Made by a program: the position numbers and the translations under genes. A stretch of 32,741 nucleotides of DNA from an uncultured Sphingomonas sp. (GTDB lineage Bacteria > Pseudomonadota > Alphaproteobacteria > Sphingomonadales > Sphingomonadaceae), in the NCBI GenBank assembly GCA_913775025.1, contig CAJYJW010000258.1:1-32741 (forward strand). The letters are read 5' to 3'. A model generated the notes under the pieces. That model worked only from the letters and a program-made list of their open reading frames with translations. It made no database searches and was not told the DNA's origin. Of this stretch, positions 23,921 to 32,741 are shown piece after piece (position 1 is the stretch's first letter; every line of letters begins with the position of its first letter).

Positions 23921-24736
23921 ATGGGGATGGCATGCATGAACAGCCGATCGGCGACCGCTGCGGCTTCGTCATTTTCCCTGGGGCTGGCGCAGGCCGATGT
24001 CGGCAATTTGCTGCTCCGCTCCCTCCCCGCTGATCAATATGCGCTCGTCGCCCCTTATCTGGAGCGGGTTTCGTTCGCGGTCGGCGATGATGTGGCCAAG
24101 GCGGGAGATCCAGTTCGAGATATCTGCTTTCCCGAGGCGAGCATCGCGGCGCTGCTCGATCCGCTGGAAGATGGTCGCCGTCTCGCCATCGGCCTGGTTG
24201 GTCGCGAAGGATTCGTCGGCTGGCAGGCCCTGTTCGGTAACGACAGCTGGCCCTACGATGTGGTGATGCGCGCGGCGAGCGGAACGGCTCTGCATATTCC
24301 CGCAACAACGCTGACCGACATCACGAGCCGGCACGCGGGCCTGCGCGATCGGCTGCTGCAATTCGCCAACATCTTCATGCTCCAGATGGGGCGTACGATC
24401 GTCTCCTCGCTGATCCATCCGGTGGAGCGGCGGATGGCGCGGTGGATCCTGCTCTACCACGATCGCCTGGAAAACGATGAGATCTGCCTGACGCACGAGG
24501 AATTCCGCCTGATGCTCGGCGTACGCCGGTCAAGCGTGACCGAGGCGCTGCACCGGCTGGAATCCACCTATGCCGTACGTGGCCTCCGCGGTCGCGTGAT
24601 TGTGCGCGATCGCGCGCAGCTGATCACTCTCGCCGGTGATACCTACGGCTATCCCGAGCGCGAATATCGTCGCCTGATCCTTGGGAAGGCGGATGAGACA
24701 TCACGGGCCGATGCCATGACGCCGATGGACGCCTGA
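23921..24736 (+). CDS. Crp/Fnr family transcriptional regulator
   Basis: A 271-aa protein; ATG 23936 (MNSRSATA) is an alternative start with a G-rich stretch upstream. Residues about 30-150 form a cyclic-nucleotide-binding-like beta-barrel (LLLRSLPADQYALVAPYLERVSF; GDDVAKAGDPVRDICFPEAS) without the Arg-Ser-Ala-Ala pattern of true cAMP sites or Fnr cysteines. The winged helix-turn-helix is LTHEEFRLMLGVRRSSVTEALHRLE (about 189-213). This is a common sphingomonad/rhizobial Crp subgroup whose ligand is unknown. It is divergent from the catalase-fold gene and lies directly upstream of ku, so either could be a target. Confidence 0.88.
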   Translation: MGMACMNSRSATAAASSFSLGLAQADVGNLLLRSLPADQYALVAPYLERVSFAVGDDVAKAGDPVRDICFPEASIAALLDPLEDGRRLAIGLVGREGFVGWQALFGNDSWPYDVVMRAASGTALHIPATTLTDITSRHAGLRDRLLQFANIFMLQMGRTIVSSLIHPVERRMARWILLYHDRLENDEICLTHEEFRLMLGVRRSSVTEALHRLESTYAVRGLRGRVIVRDRAQLITLAGDTYGYPEREYRRLILGKADETSRADAMTPMDA

Positions 24737-24789
24737 TCGGAACGAGTCCGCGCGCCGCACATTGAATCGCGATCGTAACGGCTTGGGCG

Positions 24790-25692
24790 ATGGCGATGGC
24801 GGCGCGTGCGTATTGGCAGGGGCAGATCAGGCTTGCCCTCGTCTCGATTCCGGTCGAGATCTATCCGGCCACAAAAAGCAGCGCTTCGATCGCCTTTCAT
24901 CAGATTCACGAACCTTCGGGCAAGCGGGTCAAATATGAAAAGGTCGTGCCCGGCATCGGCCCGGTCGATCGCGACGAGATATTGAAGGGCTTCGAGTATG
25001 AAAAGGGCAGCTATGTGCTGCTCGACGAAAAGGAGATCGAGGGCGTCAAGCTGGAGAGCAAGAAGACGCTGGAGCTGACCCAGTTCGTCGACGCGCACGA
25101 GATCGACGCGATCTATTTCGAGAAGCCCTATTATGTCGTGCCCGCCGACGATCTGGCGGAGGAAGCGTTCGTCGTGCTGCGCGAGGCGCTGCGCAAGACG
25201 CGGAAGGTGGGTCTTGGCCAATTGGCGTTGCGGGGGCGCGAATATGCCGTCAGCCTGAAGCCGTGCGGGCGCGGCCTGGTGCTGGAAACGCTGCGCTATG
25301 CCGACGAGGTGAACAAGGCGGCCTCCTATTTCCGCGAGATCGGCGATGCGACGCCGGACGACGACCTGCTCGACCTCGCCACCACGCTGATCGAGAAAAA
25401 GTCCGGCAAGTTCGACGCAAGCGAGTTTCACGATCGCTACGTCGATGCGCTGCGCGACCTGATCGAGCGCAAGAAGAAGGGCAGGACGGTCAAGACCGAC
25501 GAGCACGACGACGCCCGGCCGAAGGGCGCGAATGTCGTCGACCTGATGGCCGCGCTGAAGCGATCGCTGGACAAGCCCGCCGCCGCTGAGGAGAAACCGG
25601 CGGCTAAAAAGGCGCCCGCCCGCAAGACGCCGGCGAAGACGGCGACGGCGGAGGACAAGCCCGCGCCCAAACGCGCTCGCAAACGGGCGTGA
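24790..25692 (+). CDS. ku: Non-homologous end-joining protein Ku
   Basis: A 300-aa bacterial Ku. The ring-forming core begins ARAYWQGQIRLALVSIPVEIY and continues through YEKGSYVLLDEKEIEGVK and EKPYYVVPADD. The C-terminal 50 residues are a Lys/Ala/Pro tail (PAKKAPARKTPAK-like), as in other bacterial Ku proteins where it aids DNA binding. Ku homodimers thread onto double-strand ends and recruit LigD. ATG 24790 is the first start; a second Met lies two codons on. The stop overlaps the ligD start as GTGA, a typical coupled pair. Confidence 0.95.
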   Translation: MAMAARAYWQGQIRLALVSIPVEIYPATKSSASIAFHQIHEPSGKRVKYEKVVPGIGPVDRDEILKGFEYEKGSYVLLDEKEIEGVKLESKKTLELTQFVDAHEIDAIYFEKPYYVVPADDLAEEAFVVLREALRKTRKVGLGQLALRGREYAVSLKPCGRGLVLETLRYADEVNKAASYFREIGDATPDDDLLDLATTLIEKKSGKFDASEFHDRYVDALRDLIERKKKGRTVKTDEHDDARPKGANVVDLMAALKRSLDKPAAAEEKPAAKKAPARKTPAKTATAEDKPAPKRARKRA

Positions 25693-28202
25693 GCGATCCG
25701 CTCGCCCCGTACAACGCCAAGCGCGACTTTGCGAAGACGAAGGAGCCGGCGGGCAAGGCGGGGGCGGCGGGCGGCAACATCTTCATGGTGCAGAAGCATG
25801 ACGCCACGCGGCTGCACTGGGATTTTCGGCTGGAACTGGATGGCGTGCTGAAAAGCTGGGCGGTCACCCGCGGCCCCAGCCCCGACCCGGACGACAAGCG
25901 CCTCGCCGTCCGCACCGAGGATCACCCCCTCGCCTACGCCACGTTCGAAGGGACCATCCCGACGGGGGAATATGGCGGCGGCACCGTGATGCTGTGGGAT
26001 CGCGGTACCTGGACACCGCATCCGGGCAAGGATCCGCGCGAGACGCTGGCGAAAGGTCACCTTCACTTCACCCTCGATGGGGAGCGGATGAAAGGCGAAT
26101 GGATCCTGATCCGGCTGAAACCGCGCGGGCGCGAGAAGCATGAGAGCTGGCTGCTTCGCAAGGTGGCGGACGATCATGCCGGCGGCGCCGACGATCTGGT
26201 CGAACGCGCGCTGACCAGCGTGGCGACCGGCCGCACGATGGCGGAGATCGCCGAGGGCAAGCCGGCGACCGCCGCTCCCAACCCGCGCAAGGCAAAAAGC
26301 AAGGCGAAGCCCGCCGCCGCCGGCACCGCGCCCAAACGCCGAGCGAAAGGCGCGCCGCTTCCCGCCTTTCGGCCCCCGCAACTGGCGACGCTGGTCGATC
26401 ATGTTCCGGCCGGATCCGGTTGGCTGCACGAGGTGAAGTATGATGGCTATCGCTGCCTGCTGGCCGTGTCGGGCGACAAGGCGGTGGCCTATACCCGCAC
26501 GGGGCTCGACTGGTCGGACCGGTTCGCCCCCATTGTCGCGGCGGCGCGGGGGATCGGCAAGGGAGCGGCGCTGATCGATGGCGAGGTCGTGGCGCTGGAC
26601 GCGGACGGCAAGCCAAGCTTCCAGACGCTGCAATCCGCGCTGAAGGAAGGCGGCGCGCCGCTGATCTTCTTCGCCTTCGATCTGCTGGAGCAGGATGGCG
26701 AGGATCTGACCGCCCTGCCAAACGTCGATCGCAAGGCCCATCTTGCCGCGCTGCTGGGCGATGCCGACGGCGCGATCCGCTACGCCGATCATGTCACCGG
26801 CGATGGCGAGAAACTCTTCTCCGCCCTGTGCGGGGAGGGTTATGAGGGCGTCGTCTCCAAGCGTGCCGATGCGCCCTATCGCGGGCGGCGCGCATCGGCG
26901 TGGGTGAAGGCAAAATGCATCCGCCGGCAGGAGTTCGTGATTGTTGGCTGGCTGCCCAGTGAGCGGGGCCGTGGCTTTCGGTCGCTGCTGCTGGGGCTCA
27001 ACGAAGGCGGGCGGCTGCGCTACGCCGGCAAGGTCGGCACCGGCTTTGATGCGGACACGCTCGCGGCGGTGCTGGCGAAACTCATCCCGCTGGAGCACAA
27101 GACGGCGACCGTCGAGGCCCCCCGCGCGGCGGTGAAGGGCGCGCGCTGGGTAAGGCCGGTGCTGGTGGCCGAGGTCGCCTTCGCCGAGATGACCGATGCC
27201 GATGGCGATCAGGGCGGCGTGCTGCGCCATTCCAGCTTCGTCGCGCTGCGCGAGGACAAACCCGCAAACGAGGTCGTGCGTGAGGAAGCCGCCGCCGGGC
27301 CAAAGACGACAGCAAGAGCGCAAGGCTCGTCCGAGACACCGTACGGTGTCGCCATCTCGCACCGCGATCGGGTGATCTTTCCCGAATCCCGCCTCACCAA
27401 GGGCGCGCTCGCCGATTATTATGCCGCCGTCGCCGAACCCATGCTGGCGTGGACGGCGGATCGCCCGGTCAGCCTTGTCCGCTGCCCGCAGGGGCGGGCC
27501 AAGCAGTGCTTCTTCCAGAAGCATGATGCCGGTAGCTTCGGCGATACGGTGAAGAAGGTGCCGATCGCCGCGAAGGACGGGCATGACGAACCCTATCTCT
27601 ATATCGATGATCCGGCCGGGCTGATGGCCTGCGTGCAGATGGGCACGATCGAGTTTCACGGCTGGGGATCGAAGGTGGCGGCGGTCGAGATGGCCGATCG
27701 CATGGTGTTCGATCTTGATCCGGACGAGGGGCTGGGGTTCGCGGCGGTGAAGGACGCCGCCGTCTTTCTGCGCGATACGCTGGCGGACATGGGCCTCGCC
27801 AGCTTCGCGATGCTTTCCGGCGGCAAGGGCGTGCATGTCGTGGTGCCGCTGGATGCCACGGCGGACTGGGCGGCGGTCAAGGATTTCGCCAGCCGTTTCT
27901 CCAAGGCGCTGGCGCAGGCCCATCCCGATCGGTTCACCGCGAACATGAAGAAGGCGGAGCGGCGCGGCCGTATCTTCCTCGACTGGCTGCGCAACCAGCG
28001 CGGCAGCACCGCCGTGCTCCCTTATTCCGCCCGCGCCCGCCCCAACGCGCCCGTGGCCGCCCCCGTCACGTGGGAGGAACTGAGCGTACTGGACACGCCC
28101 GCGCGCTATACGATCCGTGATGCAAGCGAGCTTGTGAAGCGGGCGAAGTCGAAAGGCCTCAAGGCGTGGGGCAAGGCGGATCAGACGTTGCCGGACGTGT
28201 AG
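25689..28202 (+). CDS. ligD: ATP-dependent DNA ligase D (phosphoesterase-ligase-polymerase)
   Basis: An 837-aa protein starting at GTG 25689. Domains in order: 3'-phosphoesterase (about 15-165; HDATRLHWDFRLELDG and GTIPTGEYGGGTV), a Lys/Ala linker, ATP-dependent ligase (about 225-500; nucleotidyl lysine Lys250 in KYDGYR), then the primase-like polymerase (about 550-837; MVFDLDPDEG carries the metal-binding aspartates). This is the usual order in alphaproteobacteria and Pseudomonas; mycobacterial LigD has the polymerase first. Together with Ku it repairs double-strand breaks, chiefly in stationary or stressed cells. Translationally coupled to ku. Confidence 0.95.
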   Translation: MSDPLAPYNAKRDFAKTKEPAGKAGAAGGNIFMVQKHDATRLHWDFRLELDGVLKSWAVTRGPSPDPDDKRLAVRTEDHPLAYATFEGTIPTGEYGGGTVMLWDRGTWTPHPGKDPRETLAKGHLHFTLDGERMKGEWILIRLKPRGREKHESWLLRKVADDHAGGADDLVERALTSVATGRTMAEIAEGKPATAAPNPRKAKSKAKPAAAGTAPKRRAKGAPLPAFRPPQLATLVDHVPAGSGWLHEVKYDGYRCLLAVSGDKAVAYTRTGLDWSDRFAPIVAAARGIGKGAALIDGEVVALDADGKPSFQTLQSALKEGGAPLIFFAFDLLEQDGEDLTALPNVDRKAHLAALLGDADGAIRYADHVTGDGEKLFSALCGEGYEGVVSKRADAPYRGRRASAWVKAKCIRRQEFVIVGWLPSERGRGFRSLLLGLNEGGRLRYAGKVGTGFDADTLAAVLAKLIPLEHKTATVEAPRAAVKGARWVRPVLVAEVAFAEMTDADGDQGGVLRHSSFVALREDKPANEVVREEAAAGPKTTARAQGSSETPYGVAISHRDRVIFPESRLTKGALADYYAAVAEPMLAWTADRPVSLVRCPQGRAKQCFFQKHDAGSFGDTVKKVPIAAKDGHDEPYLYIDDPAGLMACVQMGTIEFHGWGSKVAAVEMADRMVFDLDPDEGLGFAAVKDAAVFLRDTLADMGLASFAMLSGGKGVHVVVPLDATADWAAVKDFASRFSKALAQAHPDRFTANMKKAERRGRIFLDWLRNQRGSTAVLPYSARARPNAPVAAPVTWEELSVLDTPARYTIRDASELVKRAKSKGLKAWGKADQTLPDV

Positions 28203-28218
28203 CGCGCAAGCTGCCGTC

Positions 28219-29499
28219 CTACAGCGTCCACCGATCCACGTCGCCCGGCAATGCCACCCGGCGCCACATGCCCTTCAGATCCGCCACCAGGCCGCCATCC
28301 GATACCAGCGCATGGATCGCCTCGCCCATCATCGCGCGATAGGGCGCGTGGGGCACCGCGCCGAGCACCAGATCATAGCGCCCGTCCAGCGCCTCCGGGG
28401 TCAGCGCCAGGCCATATTCGTGCGCCGCCTCGGATCCATCGGCCATCGGATCGTGGATGGTGACGAGGTGGCCGAGCGCCTCCAGCCGGCGGATCACGTC
28501 CACCACCTTGCTGTTGCGCAGATCGGGCACATCCTCCTTGAAGGTGAGCCCCATCACCAGCGCGGTGCCCGGCTTGCCGCCCCGACGCGCGTGCAACTGA
28601 TCGGCCACCCACGCGCCCATGCCGTCGTTGATCGATCGGCCGGCGAGGATCACCTGCGGATCATGCCCCATCTGCTGCGCGCGATAGCTGAGATAATAGG
28701 GATCCACGCCGATACAGTGTCCGCCCACCAGCCCCGGCTGGAAGTTGAGGAAGTTCCACTTCGTCCCCGCCGCATCCAGCACATCCCAGATGGAAAGGCC
28801 GAGGCCGGCGAAAATCGTCGTGATCTCGTTCATGAAAGCGATGTTGATGTCGCGCTGTGCATTCTCGATCACCTTGGCCGCCTCCGCCGCCTTGATCGAT
28901 GCGGCGCGGAAGGTGCCGGCCGAGGTCACCCGGTCGTAAATGGCGGCGATGCGGTCGGTCACGTCCGGGTTTTCCCCCGCCACCACCTTCACGATGCGGT
29001 CGATGGTATGTTCGCGGTCGCCGGGGTTGATCCGCTCCGGGCTGTAGCCGAGGAAGAAGTCCTCGCCCCGCTTGCAGCCCGATACGCGCTCCAGCTCGGC
29101 GCCGCACAGATCCTCGGTTACGCCGGGATAGACGGTGCTTTCATAGATAACGAGCGTGGCGCGGCCGGGGCGGATGAGCCCGCCTACGGTGCGCGTGCCG
29201 CGCAGCAGCGGCCCTAGATCGGGCTGGTTGTTCGCATCGACAGGCGTCGGCACGGTCACGATATAGACGTCCGCGCCGGTGGCGTCCGCCGCGCGGCTGG
29301 TCAGCAGCAGCGGCGAGGCCTTCATGCGCGCCTCGTCGATCTCGCGGGTGCGATCCTCGCCGCGACGCAACTGGTCGATGCGGCTGCGATCGATGTCGAA
29401 CCCGGTCGTCTTGAAATGTTCGGCGAGCGCCACCGCCAGTGGCAGGCCGACATAGCCGAGGCCGATCACCACAACATGCAGATCCGAGTCCGGCGTCAT
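28219..29499 (-). CDS. Nucleotide-sugar dehydrogenase (UDP-GlcNAc/GalNAc 6-dehydrogenase, TviB/WbpA type)
   Basis: A 426-aa protein from ATG 29499; an in-frame GTG at 29517 would add six residues. The N-terminal Rossmann motif is VVVIGLGYVGLPLAVALA. Middle landmarks are VPTPVD, YESTVYPG and GYSPERINPGD, the last typical of the TviB/WbpA branch. The catalytic cysteine lies in VGGHCIGVDPYYLS (about Cys260). It should oxidise the C6 of a UDP-N-acetylhexosamine to the uronic acid with two NAD, for capsule or exopolysaccharide synthesis. No glycosyltransferases are adjacent. It converges with ligD, 16 bp apart. Confidence 0.88.
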   Translation of the reverse strand: MTPDSDLHVVVIGLGYVGLPLAVALAEHFKTTGFDIDRSRIDQLRRGEDRTREIDEARMKASPLLLTSRAADATGADVYIVTVPTPVDANNQPDLGPLLRGTRTVGGLIRPGRATLVIYESTVYPGVTEDLCGAELERVSGCKRGEDFFLGYSPERINPGDREHTIDRIVKVVAGENPDVTDRIAAIYDRVTSAGTFRAASIKAAEAAKVIENAQRDINIAFMNEITTIFAGLGLSIWDVLDAAGTKWNFLNFQPGLVGGHCIGVDPYYLSYRAQQMGHDPQVILAGRSINDGMGAWVADQLHARRGGKPGTALVMGLTFKEDVPDLRNSKVVDVIRRLEALGHLVTIHDPMADGSEAAHEYGLALTPEALDGRYDLVLGAVPHAPYRAMMGEAIHALVSDGGLVADLKGMWRRVALPGDVDRWTL

Positions 29500-29652
29500 C
29501 CGTTCAACCCCCGCCACCGCCCCCTCAGGCGGCCATCATCCCTGCCGGCTTACAGCACAGCCGGTTTGCATTTGCATTAACGGGCGGAAGGCACGCTCGC
29601 GCAACCGATACGGCGGCGTAGCGTTCTGAAAAGGACAAAGGGAGACCGACCC

Positions 29653-30198
29653 ATGCGACGCCTCGCTCTATTCTGCCTGATCGGCACCGCCACCGCGCTG
29701 GCCGGCTGCACCAGGGACATGGCCGGATCGTCCCCGACAGGGGGATCACAGGCTACCGCCACAGCTACGTTGACCAGCCCGACCGGCGTGGTGATGGGCG
29801 ATGCCACCTTTACCCAGATGCCGGGCGGCATCCGCATGGTGGTGAACGGCATGGGGCTGACGCCCGGCGCGCACGGCGTCCACGTCCACGCCATCGGCCG
29901 CTGCGAAGCGCCCGACTTCACCAGCGCCGGCCCGCACTGGAACCCGACCGCCGCGAAGCATGGCAAGGATGCGCCCGGCGGCCCGCATTATGGCGATGCG
30001 CCCAACCTGATCGCCGGGGCGGACGGCAAGGGCCGGGTGGAGGTGACGTTGCCCGGCATGATCACCGGCGGCCCCACCGCGCTGATGGATGCCGATGGCG
30101 CGGCCGTCGTCATCCATGCCGCTGCGGATGATTACAAGACAGACCCGTCCGGCGCCAGCGGCGGCCGCATCGCTTGCGGCGCGATCACGGCGGGCTGA
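29653..30198 (+). CDS. sodC: Cu/Zn superoxide dismutase, lipoprotein
   Basis: A 181-aa protein. The leader ends in the lipobox LAGC (Cys19), so the mature protein is probably a membrane-anchored periplasmic lipoprotein. Metal ligands are visible: GVHVHAIGRC (two His), GPHWNP, GGPHYGD and VVIHAAADD. Cysteines in GRC and IACG form the conserved disulphide. It removes superoxide in the periplasm. AAAGGGAG lies just upstream of ATG 29653. A 49-base hairpin immediately follows the stop codon. The dehydrogenase gene upstream is divergent, with a 150-bp intergenic region. Confidence 0.93.
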   Translation: MRRLALFCLIGTATALAGCTRDMAGSSPTGGSQATATATLTSPTGVVMGDATFTQMPGGIRMVVNGMGLTPGAHGVHVHAIGRCEAPDFTSAGPHWNPTAAKHGKDAPGGPHYGDAPNLIAGADGKGRVEVTLPGMITGGPTALMDADGAAVVIHAAADDYKTDPSGASGGRIACGAITAG

Positions 30199-30204
30199 GC
30201 CTGC

Positions 30205-30234
30205 ATGGTGGCGGGCGTGTCGCATCGCGACGAT

Positions 30235-30253
<19 letters not shown>
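30205..30253 (+). terminator. Strong hairpin after sodC
   Basis: Bases 30205-30221 pair with 30237-30253 over 17 positions, all Watson-Crick except one G-U. The core is GGCGGGCGTGTC against GACACGCCCGCC, with a 15-base loop. It starts 6 bp after the sodC stop. The absence of a T-tract matches the other terminator-like hairpins in this window. It overlaps the two most upstream candidate starts of the next gene. Confidence 0.65.
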
Positions 30254-32240
<1,987 letters not shown>

Positions 32241-32371
32241 CTAGCCGGTGCGCGCCCCGCCGCCAAGGGCGCGGGCGACGAATGGACGGATAAGCGGCGC
32301 GGGCAGGCAAGCCCGCCACGCCGGATCAATGAGATCGTGGGGGCGGGACGCGAACGCCCGGCGAACGGCCG

Positions 32372-32741
32372 TTAGGGGTTCGTGCCGCTCGGCGCGGCGG
32401 TGGCGGGCACTGATGGTTGCGGCACCGCGATCACCGGCGCGGCGGCGGCCCCGGTGGCGACGCCGACACCACCAGCCTTTGAATCCGCCGCATCCGGCAG
32501 GGCCTTGCGGCTGCCTGTCTCGCGGGACGGGCGCTTTACCTCGGGCAATTTCACGCGCTCGCTGGCGGGCGTCGTTTCCTTGGGCGCGGTGGCCGGGCCG
32601 GCGGTGCCGGGGGTCGCCGGCACGATCGCGCCCGTACCGCTGGACGGGCCGTTCGCCGCCGCCCCCGCCGCCGCCGCACCGAGCGCATCGCCCGCCAGCG
32701 GCACCGCCGGGGCAGGCGCCGCCGGCAGCGCATCGGGTGCG
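32372..32741 (-). CDS. secG: Probable SecG, C-terminal part (5' end beyond the window)
   Basis: The frame is open to the window edge, giving at least 122 residues with no internal stop. What is visible is a low-complexity Ala/Pro/Thr/Gly-rich tail, with a charged core VKLPEVKRPSRETGSRKALPD. Sphingomonad SecG proteins carry such a tail after two membrane helices, and secG normally sits just upstream of pyrG in alphaproteobacteria; those are the grounds for the call. No membrane helix is in the window, so this rests on context. The 143-bp gap to pyrG holds a small GCGGGC/GCCCGC hairpin (32299-32316). Confidence 0.6.
   Translation of the reverse strand, partial: APDALPAAPAPAVPLAGDALGAAAAGAAANGPSSGTGAIVPATPGTAGPATAPKETTPASERVKLPEVKRPSRETGSRKALPDAADSKAGGVGVATGAAAAPVIAVPQPSVPATAAPSGTNP

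Overview
The window looks like a piece of a high-GC alphaproteobacterial chromosome, most likely a sphingomonad (Sphingomonas or a close relative). The pointers are the secG-like/pyrG gene pair, a Ku gene overlapping a three-domain ligD, a PaoABC-type aldehyde oxidoreductase, and a small sphingomonad-type hypothetical gene next to pyrG. These are judgements from reading proteins by eye; no database search was run.

Positions 1 to about 14,342 are an accessory region that I read as the right-hand part of a Tn7-like transposon whose left end lies outside the window. Its core is a plus-strand operon at 4695-12153: a 177-aa protein resembling the N-terminal domain of the transposase, a 189-aa basic protein of unknown role, a TnsA-like endonuclease, a TnsB/TniA-type DD35E transposase, a TnsC/TniB-type AAA+ ATPase, and a long TniQ/TnsD-like target selector ending in several helix-turn-helix-like segments. 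To the left, a convergent pair (2565-3566 and 3563-4636) encodes two shorter proteins that each combine a helix-turn-helix with a diverged transposase catalytic fold. Further left, an ArsR-like regulator diverges from an antitoxin-like gene and a DnaQ-like exonuclease across an operator built of 15-bp repeats and a perfect 16-bp palindrome. A ComEC-type metallo-beta-lactamase-fold protein (12258-13820) sits as cargo between tniQ and the right end. The presumed right end carries three directly repeated TTGATGTG sites (14228-14341) and stops about 30 bp from the stop codon of a small chromosomal gene, a geometry like Tn7 next to glmS.

Positions 14,373-32,741 read as host chromosome: two small hypothetical genes, an exported DUF885 protein, an RNase H-fold protein, a YegD-like Hsp70, the paoABC operon (minus strand, ATGA/GTGA overlaps), a catalase-fold protein, a divergent Crp/Fnr regulator, the Ku-ligD end-joining operon, a nucleotide-sugar dehydrogenase, a lipoprotein Cu/Zn superoxide dismutase, a small hypothetical protein, CTP synthase, and the C-terminal part of a probable SecG. 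Strong hairpins follow the DUF885 gene, paoC and sodC.

The strongest candidate for something undescribed is the transposon. It has an intact TnsA-TnsB-TnsC-TniQ set plus three extra proteins that look like detached or degenerate parts of TnsB, and a possible new attachment site at the 3' end of a small sphingomonad gene. No cas genes or CRISPR arrays are visible.
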